A stretch of DNA of 64,000 nucleotides from Saccharothrix sp. NRRL B-16348 (GTDB taxonomy: Bacteria; Actinomycetota; Actinomycetes; Mycobacteriales; Pseudonocardiaceae): positions 1 to 64,000 of the forward strand of contig NZ_LGED01000125.1 in the NCBI RefSeq assembly GCF_001280085.1, given 5' to 3'. Position 1 is the stretch's first letter. Each line of letters begins with the position of its first letter. Below, in pieces: positions 13,343 to 20,720 of the stretch. The notes under the pieces were generated by a model. That model saw only the letters and a list, made by a program, of their open reading frames with translations. It was not told where the DNA came from and did no database searches. The position numbers were made by a program, and so were the translations under genes.

Positions 13343-14065
13343 GTGCCGACCTACCAGCCGCACACCTACCGGCCGGACACGCCGTCGCACCCGCCCGCGG
13401 CCTTCCCCGAGTACCGGTCCAACGTGCTCCGCGCGCCGCACCGGCCGTTCGAGCTGCTGCCGCAGCGGCTCGGCGAGATCACCGGGCCGCTGCTCGGCGA
13501 GGGCCGCGTCGGTCCGCACGACAACGACCTGACCCTCGGCCACGACGGTGAGCCGCAGGGCCAGCGGATCATCGTCGCCGGCCGCGTGCTCGACGGCGAC
13601 GGCCGGCCGGTCGCGGGCACCCTGCTGGAGGTGTGGCAGGCCAACGCCGCCGGCCGGTACCGGCACGACGCCGACCGCCACCCCGCGCCGCTGGACCCGA
13701 ACTTCACCGGCGTCGGCCGCGTCATCACCGATGCCGAGGGCCGGTACTCGTTCACCACGGTCCAACCCGGCGCGTACCCGTGGCGCAACCACGACAACGC
13801 CTGGCGGCCCGCGCACATCCACTTCTCGCTGTTCGGCACCGCGTTCACCCAGCGGCTGATCACCCAGATGTACTTCCCGGGCGACCCGCTGTTCGCCCAG
13901 GACCCGATCTTCAACTCGGTCCGCGACCCGAAGGCGCGCGAGGCGATGGTGGCCCGGTTCGACCTGGACACGACCGTGCCCGAGTGGGCGCTCGGCTATC
14001 GGTGGGACATCGTGCTGCGGGGCAAGAACCCGACGCCGCTGGAAGAGGAGGACGACGATGAGTGA
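13343..14065 (+). CDS. pcaH: protocatechuate 3,4-dioxygenase beta subunit
   Basis: A 240-residue intradiol dioxygenase subunit that holds the Fe(III). All four ligands of the Pseudomonas PcaH pattern (Tyr408, Tyr447, His460, His462) are present with identical spacing as Tyr106 (GRYRH), Tyr145 (GAYPW), His158 and His160 (RPAHIHF). It opens protocatechuate between the hydroxyl carbons to 3-carboxy-cis,cis-muconate. The GTG start has AGGAG upstream. The acidic tail (EEEDDDE) overlaps the alpha-subunit start by 8 nt. Confidence 0.96.
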   Translation: MPTYQPHTYRPDTPSHPPAAFPEYRSNVLRAPHRPFELLPQRLGEITGPLLGEGRVGPHDNDLTLGHDGEPQGQRIIVAGRVLDGDGRPVAGTLLEVWQANAAGRYRHDADRHPAPLDPNFTGVGRVITDAEGRYSFTTVQPGAYPWRNHDNAWRPAHIHFSLFGTAFTQRLITQMYFPGDPLFAQDPIFNSVRDPKAREAMVARFDLDTTVPEWALGYRWDIVLRGKNPTPLEEEDDDE

Positions 14066-14633
14066 GCAGCTCCAGACCACCCCGTCGCAGACCGTCGGCC
14101 CGTTCTTCTCCTTCGGCCTGGTGTGGCCCGACGGGCCGTTCGTGGTGCCCGAGGGCACGCCGGGCGCGTTCCGGATCGGCGGCACGGTGTACGACGGCGC
14201 GGGCGTGCCGGTGCCGGACGCGGTGGTGGAGACCTGGCAGGCCGACCCCGACGGCCGGTTCGACCACCCCGACGATCCGCGCGGCGCGGTGCGGTGGAAG
14301 GATTTCCGCGGCTTCGGCCGCAGCGCCACGGACCCCGAGGGGCGGTACTCGCTGCTGACCGTCAAACCCGGCCCACTGCCCGTGGCCGGGGGCGCGGTCG
14401 AGGACAGCCGGGAGGCACCCCACCTCAACGTGTCGGTGTTCTGCCGGGGCATGCTGGTGCGACTGGTCACGCGGATCTACTTCCCCGACGAGGAGGCCAA
14501 CGCCGAGGACCCGGTGCTCACCTCGATCGACCCGGCCAGGCGGCGCACGCTCATCGCCGAGGGCGAGCCACCTGGCTACCGCTTCGACATCCACCTGCAA
14601 GGGGAGCATGAAACCGTCTTCTTCGAGCTCTGA
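14058..14633 (+). CDS. pcaG: protocatechuate 3,4-dioxygenase alpha subunit
   Basis: A 191-residue structural subunit, homologous to PcaH but without the iron ligands. It starts with the typical TPSQTVGPFFSFGL motif and carries the beta-sandwich segments VPVPDAVVETWQADPDG and the DPEGRYSLLTVKPG turn. It completes the (alpha-beta)n dioxygenase. The ATG start overlaps pcaH by 8 nt, and the 3' end overlaps pcaB by 26 nt. Confidence 0.95.
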   Translation: MSEQLQTTPSQTVGPFFSFGLVWPDGPFVVPEGTPGAFRIGGTVYDGAGVPVPDAVVETWQADPDGRFDHPDDPRGAVRWKDFRGFGRSATDPEGRYSLLTVKPGPLPVAGGAVEDSREAPHLNVSVFCRGMLVRLVTRIYFPDEEANAEDPVLTSIDPARRRTLIAEGEPPGYRFDIHLQGEHETVFFEL

Positions 14634-15981
14634 GCACGGCGCCCGGTCACCCGGCACGCGCTCGCTGTGGGGCACGCTGTTCACCGACCCGGACGTGGAC
14701 GACGAGACCTGCGACCGGGCGTGGCTGCGGGCCATGCTGGACTTCGAACGCGCCCTGGCGATCGTGCAGGCCAGGGCGGGCATCGTGTCCGAGGAGGCCG
14801 CCCGGATGGTGGTCACGGCCATCGACGTCGGCAACTACGACCCGGTCGCCCTCGGCGAGGGCGCCCTCACGTCGGGCACGCCGGTCGTGCCGCTGGTCCG
14901 GGCGATCGGCGCGCACGTCACCGCGGAGGGGCGTGCGGCCGTGCACAACGGCGCCACCAGCCAGGACGTGCTCGACACGGCGTTGTCGCTGGTCGCCTTC
15001 CGCGCGCTCGGGCCGATTCTGGCCGGGCTGCGCGGCGTGGCCGACGAGTGCGAACGGCTCGCGCGACGGCACCGGGACACGCTGATCGCCGGCCGCACGC
15101 TGACCCAGCACGCGCTGCCGACCACGTTCGGGCTCAAGTGCGCCGGCTGGCTGGTCGCGGTGGACGAGGCCGAGACCGCGCTGACCCGCGTCCGCACGCA
15201 GCGGCTGGCCGTGCAGTTCGGCGGCGCGGCGGGCACGCTGGCGGCGGTGCGCTCGGGCGAGGACCTGACCGGGCAGCTGGCCGCCCAGCTCGGCCTGGCC
15301 GCGCCGCTGATCCCGTGGCACACCAACCGGACCAGGGTGGCCGAGCTGGCGGGCGCGCTCGGCGAGGCGGCCGGGGTGCTGGCCAAGATCGCGCAGGACG
15401 TGGTGCTGCTCGCGCAGACCGAGGTCGCCGAGGTGGCCGAGGGCGACGGCGGCACGTCGTCGGCGATGCCGCACAAGCACAACCCGGTGCGGGCGGTGCT
15501 GGTGACCGCGTGCGCCCAGCGCGTGCCAGGGCTGGTGGCCACGGTGCTGTCGGCGATGGCGCAGGAGCACGAACGCGCGGCCGGGGCGTGGCACAGCGAG
15601 TGGCAGACCGTCACCGAGCTGCTGCGGCTGGTCGGCGGGGCGGTGCGGGGCACCCGTGAGCTGCTGGCGCGGCTGCGGGTCGACCCGGAGCGGATGCGCC
15701 GCAACCTGGACCTGACCGGCGGGCTGCTGATGGCCGAGAACGTGGCCGTGCGGCTGGGCGACCGGATCGGCCGGTCGGAGGCGCAGGAGCTGGTCGCCGA
15801 GGTGTGCCGGACCGCGGTTGCGGCCGGGCAGTCGCTGCGCGAGGCGCTGCTGGCCGACCTGCGGATCGGGTTGTCGGAGAAGGAGATCGACGACGCGCTC
15901 GACCCGGCCGGGTACACCGGCAGCGCGGGCGAGTTCGTGGACCGCGCCCTCGCGGCGCACCGGGGGAGGAGCCGGCCGTGA
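14608..15981 (+). CDS. pcaB: 3-carboxy-cis,cis-muconate cycloisomerase
   Basis: A 457-residue fumarase/aspartase-superfamily enzyme that lactonises 3-carboxymuconate. The superfamily signature GTSSAMPHKHNPVRA is at about residues 284-298; NGATSQDVLDTA and the LAQTEVAEVAEG helix are also typical. The ATG at 14608 lies inside pcaG and is preceded by AGGGGAG. The N-terminal ~20 residues are Ser-rich and variable, so a slightly later start cannot be excluded. The stop overlaps the pcaD start as GTGA. Confidence 0.94.
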   Translation: MKPSSSSSEHGARSPGTRSLWGTLFTDPDVDDETCDRAWLRAMLDFERALAIVQARAGIVSEEAARMVVTAIDVGNYDPVALGEGALTSGTPVVPLVRAIGAHVTAEGRAAVHNGATSQDVLDTALSLVAFRALGPILAGLRGVADECERLARRHRDTLIAGRTLTQHALPTTFGLKCAGWLVAVDEAETALTRVRTQRLAVQFGGAAGTLAAVRSGEDLTGQLAAQLGLAAPLIPWHTNRTRVAELAGALGEAAGVLAKIAQDVVLLAQTEVAEVAEGDGGTSSAMPHKHNPVRAVLVTACAQRVPGLVATVLSAMAQEHERAAGAWHSEWQTVTELLRLVGGAVRGTRELLARLRVDPERMRRNLDLTGGLLMAENVAVRLGDRIGRSEAQELVAEVCRTAVAAGQSLREALLADLRIGLSEKEIDDALDPAGYTGSAGEFVDRALAAHRGRSRP

Positions 15982-16727
15982 AGCCGCACTACGAGTTGAG
16001 CGGGCCGCCGGACGCGCCGGTTGTCGTCCTGGGCAGCTCGCTCGGCACCACGACCGCGGTGTGGGACCGGCAGCTGCCCGTGCTGCACCGGCGGTTCCGG
16101 GTGCTGCGCTACGACCACCGGGGTCACGGCGGCAGCGCCGCCCCGCCCGGCCCGTACCGGATCGACGACCTCGCCGACGACGTGCTGGAGCTGCTGGACG
16201 CGCTCGGGCTGGCCAAGGTGTCGTACTGCGGCGTGTCGATGGGCGCCATGGTCGGCATGTGGCTGGCCGGGCACGCGCCGGAGCGGATCGAGCGGCTGGT
16301 GCTGTGCTGCACGGCGTCCGGGTTCCCGAGCGCGCAGCCGTGGGTGGACCGCGCCGCGGCCGTGCGGGCGTCCGGCACCGGTTCCCTCACGTCCGCCGCC
16401 ATGGGCCGCTGGTTCACCCCGGCGTTCCGCTCGCGGTCGCCCGAGGTGGTGGCCGCGTTCGAGGCCGGTCTGTCCTCAGTGGACGACGAGGGGTACGCCG
16501 GGTGCTGCGAGGCGTTGGCGGCGATGGACCTGCGGTCCGTGCTGCCGGTGATCGAGGCGCCGACGGCGGTCATCGCGGGCGAGGCGGACGAGGCCACGCC
16601 GCCGGGGTGCGGTCGGCTCATCGCCGAGTCCGTGCCGGGCGCGACGTTCCACCTCGTGCCGGGGGCGCACCTGGCGAACGTGGAGTCGGCCGACGAGGTG
16701 TCGGCGATCCTGGAGGCGCACCTGTGA
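15978..16727 (+). CDS. pcaD: 3-oxoadipate enol-lactonase
   Basis: A 249-residue alpha/beta hydrolase that converts 3-oxoadipate enol-lactone to 3-oxoadipate. The nucleophile elbow GVSMGA (Ser near 87), the oxyanion region GSSLGTTTAVWD and the terminal catalytic His in GAHLANVE (near 231) are all visible. The GTG start overlaps the pcaB TGA. In many actinomycetes PcaD is fused to PcaC as PcaL; here the two are separate genes joined by a GTGA overlap. Confidence 0.93.
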   Translation: MKPHYELSGPPDAPVVVLGSSLGTTTAVWDRQLPVLHRRFRVLRYDHRGHGGSAAPPGPYRIDDLADDVLELLDALGLAKVSYCGVSMGAMVGMWLAGHAPERIERLVLCCTASGFPSAQPWVDRAAAVRASGTGSLTSAAMGRWFTPAFRSRSPEVVAAFEAGLSSVDDEGYAGCCEALAAMDLRSVLPVIEAPTAVIAGEADEATPPGCGRLIAESVPGATFHLVPGAHLANVESADEVSAILEAHL

Positions 16728-17086
16728 GCTTCGACGAGGGCATGCGCGTGCGGCGCGAGGTGCTGGGCGACGAGCACGTGGACCGGGCGGTCGCGAACAC
16801 CGACGCGTTCACCGCCGACTTCCAGGACTTCATCACCCGCTACGCGTGGGGCGAGGTGTGGACCCGGCCGGGCTTGGACCGGCGGACGCGGTCCTGCGTC
16901 ACGTTGGCGATGCTGGCCGTCCTGGGTCAGGAGCACGAGTTGGCGATGCACGTGCGCGCGGCGCTGCGCAACGGCGTGACGGCGGAGGAGATCAAGGAAG
17001 TGCTGCTGCAGGTGGGCGTCTACGCGGGTGTCCCCGCCGCGAACCGCGCGTTCGCCGTGGCGCAACCGATCCTGGCGTCCGGCTGA
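16724..17086 (+). CDS. pcaC: 4-carboxymuconolactone decarboxylase
   Basis: A 120-residue single-domain AhpD-like/CMD family protein that decarboxylates gamma-carboxymuconolactone to the enol-lactone. It has the family pattern WGEVWTRPGLDRRTRSCVTL and a conserved His in QEHELAMHVRAAL. The length is normal for a stand-alone PcaC. The GTG start overlaps the pcaD stop. It is last gene of the pca operon and is followed by a strong terminator. Confidence 0.95.
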   Translation: MSFDEGMRVRREVLGDEHVDRAVANTDAFTADFQDFITRYAWGEVWTRPGLDRRTRSCVTLAMLAVLGQEHELAMHVRAALRNGVTAEEIKEVLLQVGVYAGVPAANRAFAVAQPILASG

Positions 17087-17174
17087 CGCCGCTCAGCGCG
17101 GCAGCGTGAGCACGGCGCCGAGGCCGGAACCAGACGTCGGACGGGACGCTGCACGTCAGCGGTGGGTCGGCCGC

Positions 17175-17214
17175 ACGCCGGCGGCGCCGGTCTCGGGTTC
17201 GGCGCCGCCGGCGT
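17175..17214. terminator. bidirectional 15-bp-stem terminator between convergent operons
   Basis: A perfect inverted repeat has arms ACGCCGGCGGCGCCG (17175-17189) and CGGCGCCGCCGGCGT (17200-17214) and a 10-nt loop. It lies in the 134-bp gap between the rightward pca operon and the leftward DUF3618 gene, so it can serve both. There is no T-run, as is usual at this GC content. Confidence 0.8.
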
Positions 17215-17220
17215 GACGGG

Positions 17221-17940
17221 TCACTGGCCGCGGACCTCGGACCGCACCTGCTGCCCGGACTCGCGGGCGTGCTGGCCGACCTCCTGGGCCGAGCCCTTGG
17301 CCTGGTCCACGGTCGTCTGCTTGGCGTCCTGCGCGACGTGCTTCACCTGGTCGGCGGCCTCGCCGACCATCGAGCCCGCGTCGTCCTTCAGCCTCTGCGC
17401 GGACTCGGTGAGCGCCTCCTTCACCGGCTCGACGGCGCCACTGGCGCGTTCACCGAGCTGCCGGACGGCGTCCTGCTCGGCCCGCGTCGCCGGGATCAGC
17501 GTCGCGATGAGCGCACCCGCGCCGAACGCCATCAGGCCGGCCGCCAGCGGGTTGCCCTGAGCCTGTTGCCGTGCCTGCCGGGGCGCTTGCTGCACGGCGT
17601 GCGCGGCCTCCTGCGCCTTCTCGCCGACGGTGGACGCGGCCTGCTGGGCCTTGTCCCCGACGGTGGACGCCTTGTCGCCGACGGTGGAGGCGGCGTCCTG
17701 CGCGCGCTCGCCGACGGCGGTCGCCATGCCCGCCGTGCGGTCCTGCACCGTCGAAGCGGTCTCCGGAACCGTGCCCATGACTCGCTCCTTCAACGTGCTC
17801 ATCCGGTTCCGGACCCGGTCGACCCGGCGTTGGGCGATGTTCCGCGGCCTGGTGTGGTCGACGATCCGGTTGGCGTCCGCCACCAGCTCGGCGCGGGTCC
17901 GGTCGATGTCATGCCTTATTTGGTCGGGTGACGGGCCCAT
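17221..17940 (-). CDS. DUF3618 domain-containing membrane-associated protein
   Basis: A 239-residue protein. The N terminus is a DUF3618 motif (PDQIRHDIDRTRAELVADANRIVDH; about 4-40). Next is a long low-complexity amphipathic region (about 75-135) with repeats of TVGDKA/TVGEKA, apolipoprotein- or LEA-like. A hydrophobic segment (about 145-165, LAAGLMAFGAGALIATLIPAT) is followed by another Ala/Gln/Lys-rich helix. The ATG at 17940 is preceded by GGAGGACGCGGA. It overlaps the holin-like gene by 25 nt. Such proteins accompany holin-like partners in actinobacterial envelope-stress clusters. Confidence 0.85.
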   Translation of the reverse strand: MGPSPDQIRHDIDRTRAELVADANRIVDHTRPRNIAQRRVDRVRNRMSTLKERVMGTVPETASTVQDRTAGMATAVGERAQDAASTVGDKASTVGDKAQQAASTVGEKAQEAAHAVQQAPRQARQQAQGNPLAAGLMAFGAGALIATLIPATRAEQDAVRQLGERASGAVEPVKEALTESAQRLKDDAGSMVGEAADQVKHVAQDAKQTTVDQAKGSAQEVGQHARESGQQVRSEVRGQ

Positions 17941-18533
17941 TCCGCGTCCTCCTTCAAGGTCTCGACGGTGCGCTCCGGCTTGGGGTTCACCTTGCGCAGC
18001 TTCGCGCGGCCGGCGGAGAACAGGGCGAACCCGGCGACGGCCCACAGCACGGCGACGACGAGCGTCGCCCACCCCAGGCCGAGGAACGTCGCCAGCGCGA
18101 ACGCCAGCGCCAGGCTGAGCAGGACCGCGGTCATGTACCCGGCGAACCCGGCGGCGCCGAGCATCCCGGCCGCCTTGCCCGCCTTCGCGGCCTCCTCCCT
18201 GATCTCGGCCTTGGCGAGTTCGAGTTCCTGGCGCATCAGCCGGGACAGGTCCTCGGTCAGGTCGCCGACGAGCTGGCCCAGCGAGGCCTCGTCCTCGGTC
18301 GGCGGCACGGCTCCGGCCGGCGGTGTCGCGCCGGTCGGCGGCACGGCGCCGGTGCGCGGTGCGGTTCCGGTGTACGGCGTGCTCCCGGTGGGCGCGGGGC
18401 CGGGCAATGGCACCGCTCCGGTCAACGGGCCCGCTCCGACGGGCGGGACGGCTCCGGTCGCGGGCACGGCGCCGCTCGGCGCGCGGCTCTCCGGCACCCG
18501 GCCACCGGTCATCCGGGTCTCAGCGCTGGACAT
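17916..18533 (-). CDS. phage holin family (Phage_holin_3_6 / DUF1469-like) membrane protein
   Basis: A 205-residue protein. Residues 1-80 are Pro/Thr/Gly/Ala-rich with repeats of TGAVPP/TGAVPL. An amphipathic helix (SLGQLVGDLTEDLSRLMRQE, about 85-105) follows, then two transmembrane helices (about 125-150 and 155-175). The architecture matches the actinobacterial putative actinobacterial holin-X family. These are chromosomal membrane-stress proteins and do not indicate a prophage; no phage genes are nearby. It is coupled to both neighbours by overlaps. Confidence 0.82.
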   Translation of the reverse strand: MSSAETRMTGGRVPESRAPSGAVPATGAVPPVGAGPLTGAVPLPGPAPTGSTPYTGTAPRTGAVPPTGATPPAGAVPPTEDEASLGQLVGDLTEDLSRLMRQELELAKAEIREEAAKAGKAAGMLGAAGFAGYMTAVLLSLALAFALATFLGLGWATLVVAVLWAVAGFALFSAGRAKLRKVNPKPERTVETLKEDAEWARHPTK

Positions 18534-19218
18534 ACGGCGATCCCTCCGGCTGGTAAGGGGTGCGCGGCGACGGCGTCGGGTGGTCCGCCGGGACGTGCGG
18601 CGCCGACGTGCCGTACCCCGGTGGCACCGGCGTGGAAGTCGGCGTCGAGGTCGGCGACGGCACGGCGGTCGGCGTGGTCACCGGCGTGGTCGGCGTCTGG
18701 TCGGTGTAACCGCGCTGGGGGTACTGGGGCTGCGCCTGCCGCTCGCCGGCGTTCATGCTCTTCGCGGCGCGGGCGACCAGGAAACCGGCCACCGCCGCGC
18801 CGATCAGGAACGTCCCCGGCTTGCGCCGCGCGAAGTCCTGCGCCGAGTCGAGCAGCCCGCGCGCACCCCGTTCGTCGAGGTACCGCGCGGCCTGCCGGCC
18901 GGCGTCGGAGACCTGGCGCAACGTGCCCGCGGTCAGTGAATCGGGGCCCGAGCCGTCGGCCATCGTGCCCAGCTCGTCGGCGATCCGATCGATCTGCCGC
19001 GACACCCGCCGCGCCTGCTCCTCGGCCTCGGTCGCGACCCGTTCCCGCAGGTCGTGTGCCACGTGCTTGGCCTGGCCCGTCGCCTCGTGGGCCACCTGCC
19101 CGACCTGCTCGCGCGCGGTCGAGCGCACCTCTCCGGCGGCCTGCCTGGCGTGCTGCGCCACGGCGGACCCCTCCTGTCCGGCGGTCTCGCGGACCGCACC
19201 CACCTGGTTCTCGTCCAC
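18520..19218 (-). CDS. envelope-stress coiled protein with one TM helix and Pro/Thr-rich tail
   Basis: A 232-residue protein with a Lys/Gln/Ala/His-rich helical region (10 to about 90, AREQVGQVAHEATGQAKHVA). A probable transmembrane segment lies at about 140-160 (GTFLIGAAVAGFLVARAAKS). A Pro/Thr/Ser-rich tail (about 175-232) may be extracytoplasmic. The GTG at 19218 follows GAGGAG; the frame extends to 19257, but that start lacks a better site. First gene of a three-gene overlapping cluster. No catalytic motif is visible. Confidence 0.75.
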   Translation of the reverse strand: MDENQVGAVRETAGQEGSAVAQHARQAAGEVRSTAREQVGQVAHEATGQAKHVAHDLRERVATEAEEQARRVSRQIDRIADELGTMADGSGPDSLTAGTLRQVSDAGRQAARYLDERGARGLLDSAQDFARRKPGTFLIGAAVAGFLVARAAKSMNAGERQAQPQYPQRGYTDQTPTTPVTTPTAVPSPTSTPTSTPVPPGYGTSAPHVPADHPTPSPRTPYQPEGSPYVQR

Positions 19219-19356
19219 GACTGACTCCTCAAGGTCGGCGTGCTCTTGCCTACCCACCTACCCCCGTGGCGGAGCGCTAATCTCCTTCGCAACAGCAACC
19301 ATCTCGCGCCCGCCCACCGTTCGCGCGCCGACGCGGAATAGTCGAAAAGGTGCGAC

Positions 19357-19387
19357 GACCCTGCGGCCGGTGTTCGGCCGCAGGGTC
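19357..19387 (-). terminator. rho-independent-like terminator of the SSI-type inhibitor gene
   Basis: A perfect 13-bp stem (GACCCTGCGGCCG, 19357-19369; CGGCCGCAGGGTC, 19375-19387) has a 5-nt loop. On the minus strand it is followed within 9 nt by TTTT. It lies 36 nt past the stop of the inhibitor gene, in the 204-bp gap before the next leftward gene. Confidence 0.8.
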
Positions 19388-19422
19388 GATTCCAGTCGTC
19401 GTCAAGTTGTCCGGTCAGCTGG

Positions 19423-19818
19423 TCAGAACGAGAAAACGGTGCCCGTCTCCTGCTCCATCACGCACCGGTTCGGGAATTCCTCCACGTACTGCACGGGCGT
19501 GCCGCGCCACGAGCCGAACGCGACCACGGTCACCGGCCGGTAGTCGAAGGTGCACACCTGCGGTTCGGTGCCGGCCAACTGCGTGAAATCGCCGGCGGCG
19601 GCCTCGATCTCACCGCACGCCGCCTGCGCCGCGCGGTGGTCGCCCGCCGCCGGGTCGCAGGTCAACCGGCTGCTCTCGATCCCGGTTTCCTCCTGGTAGA
19701 CCGCCAGCACGAGGTCCGTCTCCGGTGGCGCGGCGGACGCCGTGCCGGTGGCGATCAGCGGAGCGGCCAGCAGGCCGGACGCGAACAGGGAAGCCATGAG
19801 GGTTCGTGTTCGTCGCAT
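19423..19818 (-). CDS. subtilisin-inhibitor-like (SSI family) secreted protease inhibitor
   Basis: A 131-residue secreted protein with a signal peptide ending near residue 29 (TGTASA). The SSI family fold is clear: four Cys at 54, 68, 89 and 119, spaced 14/21/30 (SSI has 15/21/30), LTCDPAAGDHRAAQAAC, RPVTVVAFGSWRG and the C-terminal TGTVFSF. The reactive site, two residues past the third Cys, reads Phe91-Asp92 instead of the Met-Val of SSI, suggesting chymotrypsin-like target preference (inference). The start is ATG 19818; the frame extends upstream but only this start gives a signal peptide. Monocistronic, with its own terminator. Confidence 0.93.
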   Translation of the reverse strand: MRRTRTLMASLFASGLLAAPLIATGTASAAPPETDLVLAVYQEETGIESSRLTCDPAAGDHRAAQAACGEIEAAAGDFTQLAGTEPQVCTFDYRPVTVVAFGSWRGTPVQYVEEFPNRCVMEQETGTVFSF

Positions 19819-19921
19819 GGCCCCGGGGTGACCCGATCGAGTGAGTGATATTCGGGCGGAGGCCCATCTCACCGGTATGTCGTAATCTGTGAATTCACAT
19901 TTCCAATTCACCGCGAATGGC

Positions 19922-20677
19922 TCACCAAGTGGGTCGGGCGGTGATGCCGCCGTCCACCACCAGGTCATTTCCGGTGATCCACGACGCCATCGGCGAGGCG
20001 AGGAAAACGCAGGCGTCGCCAACGTCCTCGGGTCGACCGAGCCGACCCAGCGGCGCGGCCCTCGTCCACCGGTCGACCCCCTCGGGCCAGTCGTCGGCCA
20101 GCCCGGGCCGGTCGACCAGACCCGGTGAGACGGTGTTGACCCGGATGCCCCGCGGCCCGTACTCCAACGCGGCCGAGCGCGCGTGCATGATCAGGGCGGC
20201 CTTGGACGCGCTGTAGTGCGCGTGCCCGGCGGCGGGGTGCGTGCCTTCGATCGAGGCGACGTGGGTGACCGACCCGCCCGCCGGCAGCACCTCCGCGGCG
20301 GCCTGCGTGCAGGAGAACGCGCTGGTGAGGTTCACGTCCACCACCGCACGCCACTGCGCGGCCGTCATGCCCGGTAGTTCCTGGACCGGTTGCACGCCCG
20401 CGTTGTTGACCACCGCGTCCAACCGCCCGCCCCACTCGGCCGCCTCACGCACCAGTCGCCGGCACTCGTCCTCGTCCGTGAGGTCGGCCCGCACCCCGGT
20501 CGCCCGCCCGCCGGCCGCCGTGATCTCCGCGACGAGCGCCGCCACGTCACTGCGCCGGCTGTGCGCCACCACCGCGGCCCCGGCCTGCGCGAACCGCGTC
20601 GCGATCCCGTGCCCGATGAGCCCGCCGGCCCCGGTGACGAGCGCGACCGCGCCCGCGAGAAGTCCTGTCACGGGCAC
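19922..20677 (-). CDS. SDR family oxidoreductase
   Basis: A 251-residue classical short-chain dehydrogenase. The cofactor motif is TGAGGLIGHG (about 15-24), with DLTDED, NNAG and a Ser-Tyr-Lys triad (VASIEGTH, YSASK). HSRRS after beta-2 suggests NADP(H). The C-terminal ITGNDLVVDGG is typical. The substrate is unknown. The start is GTG 20677; a second in-frame GTG lies two codons in. It ends 103 bp before the SSI gene start. Confidence 0.9.
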   Translation of the reverse strand: MPVTGLLAGAVALVTGAGGLIGHGIATRFAQAGAAVVAHSRRSDVAALVAEITAAGGRATGVRADLTDEDECRRLVREAAEWGGRLDAVVNNAGVQPVQELPGMTAAQWRAVVDVNLTSAFSCTQAAAEVLPAGGSVTHVASIEGTHPAAGHAHYSASKAALIMHARSAALEYGPRGIRVNTVSPGLVDRPGLADDWPEGVDRWTRAAPLGRLGRPEDVGDACVFLASPMASWITGNDLVVDGGITARPTW

Positions 20678-20720
20678 GCAGAGTAGCGGTGGTGACGTGC
20701 TGTCGACCGGGAGGTCCGGC

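Noticed and set aside
17916..18533. Prophage remnant suggested by the holin-like gene
   Set aside because: Actinobacterial holin-like proteins are common chromosomal membrane proteins; there are no other phage genes, attachment sites or integrase nearby.
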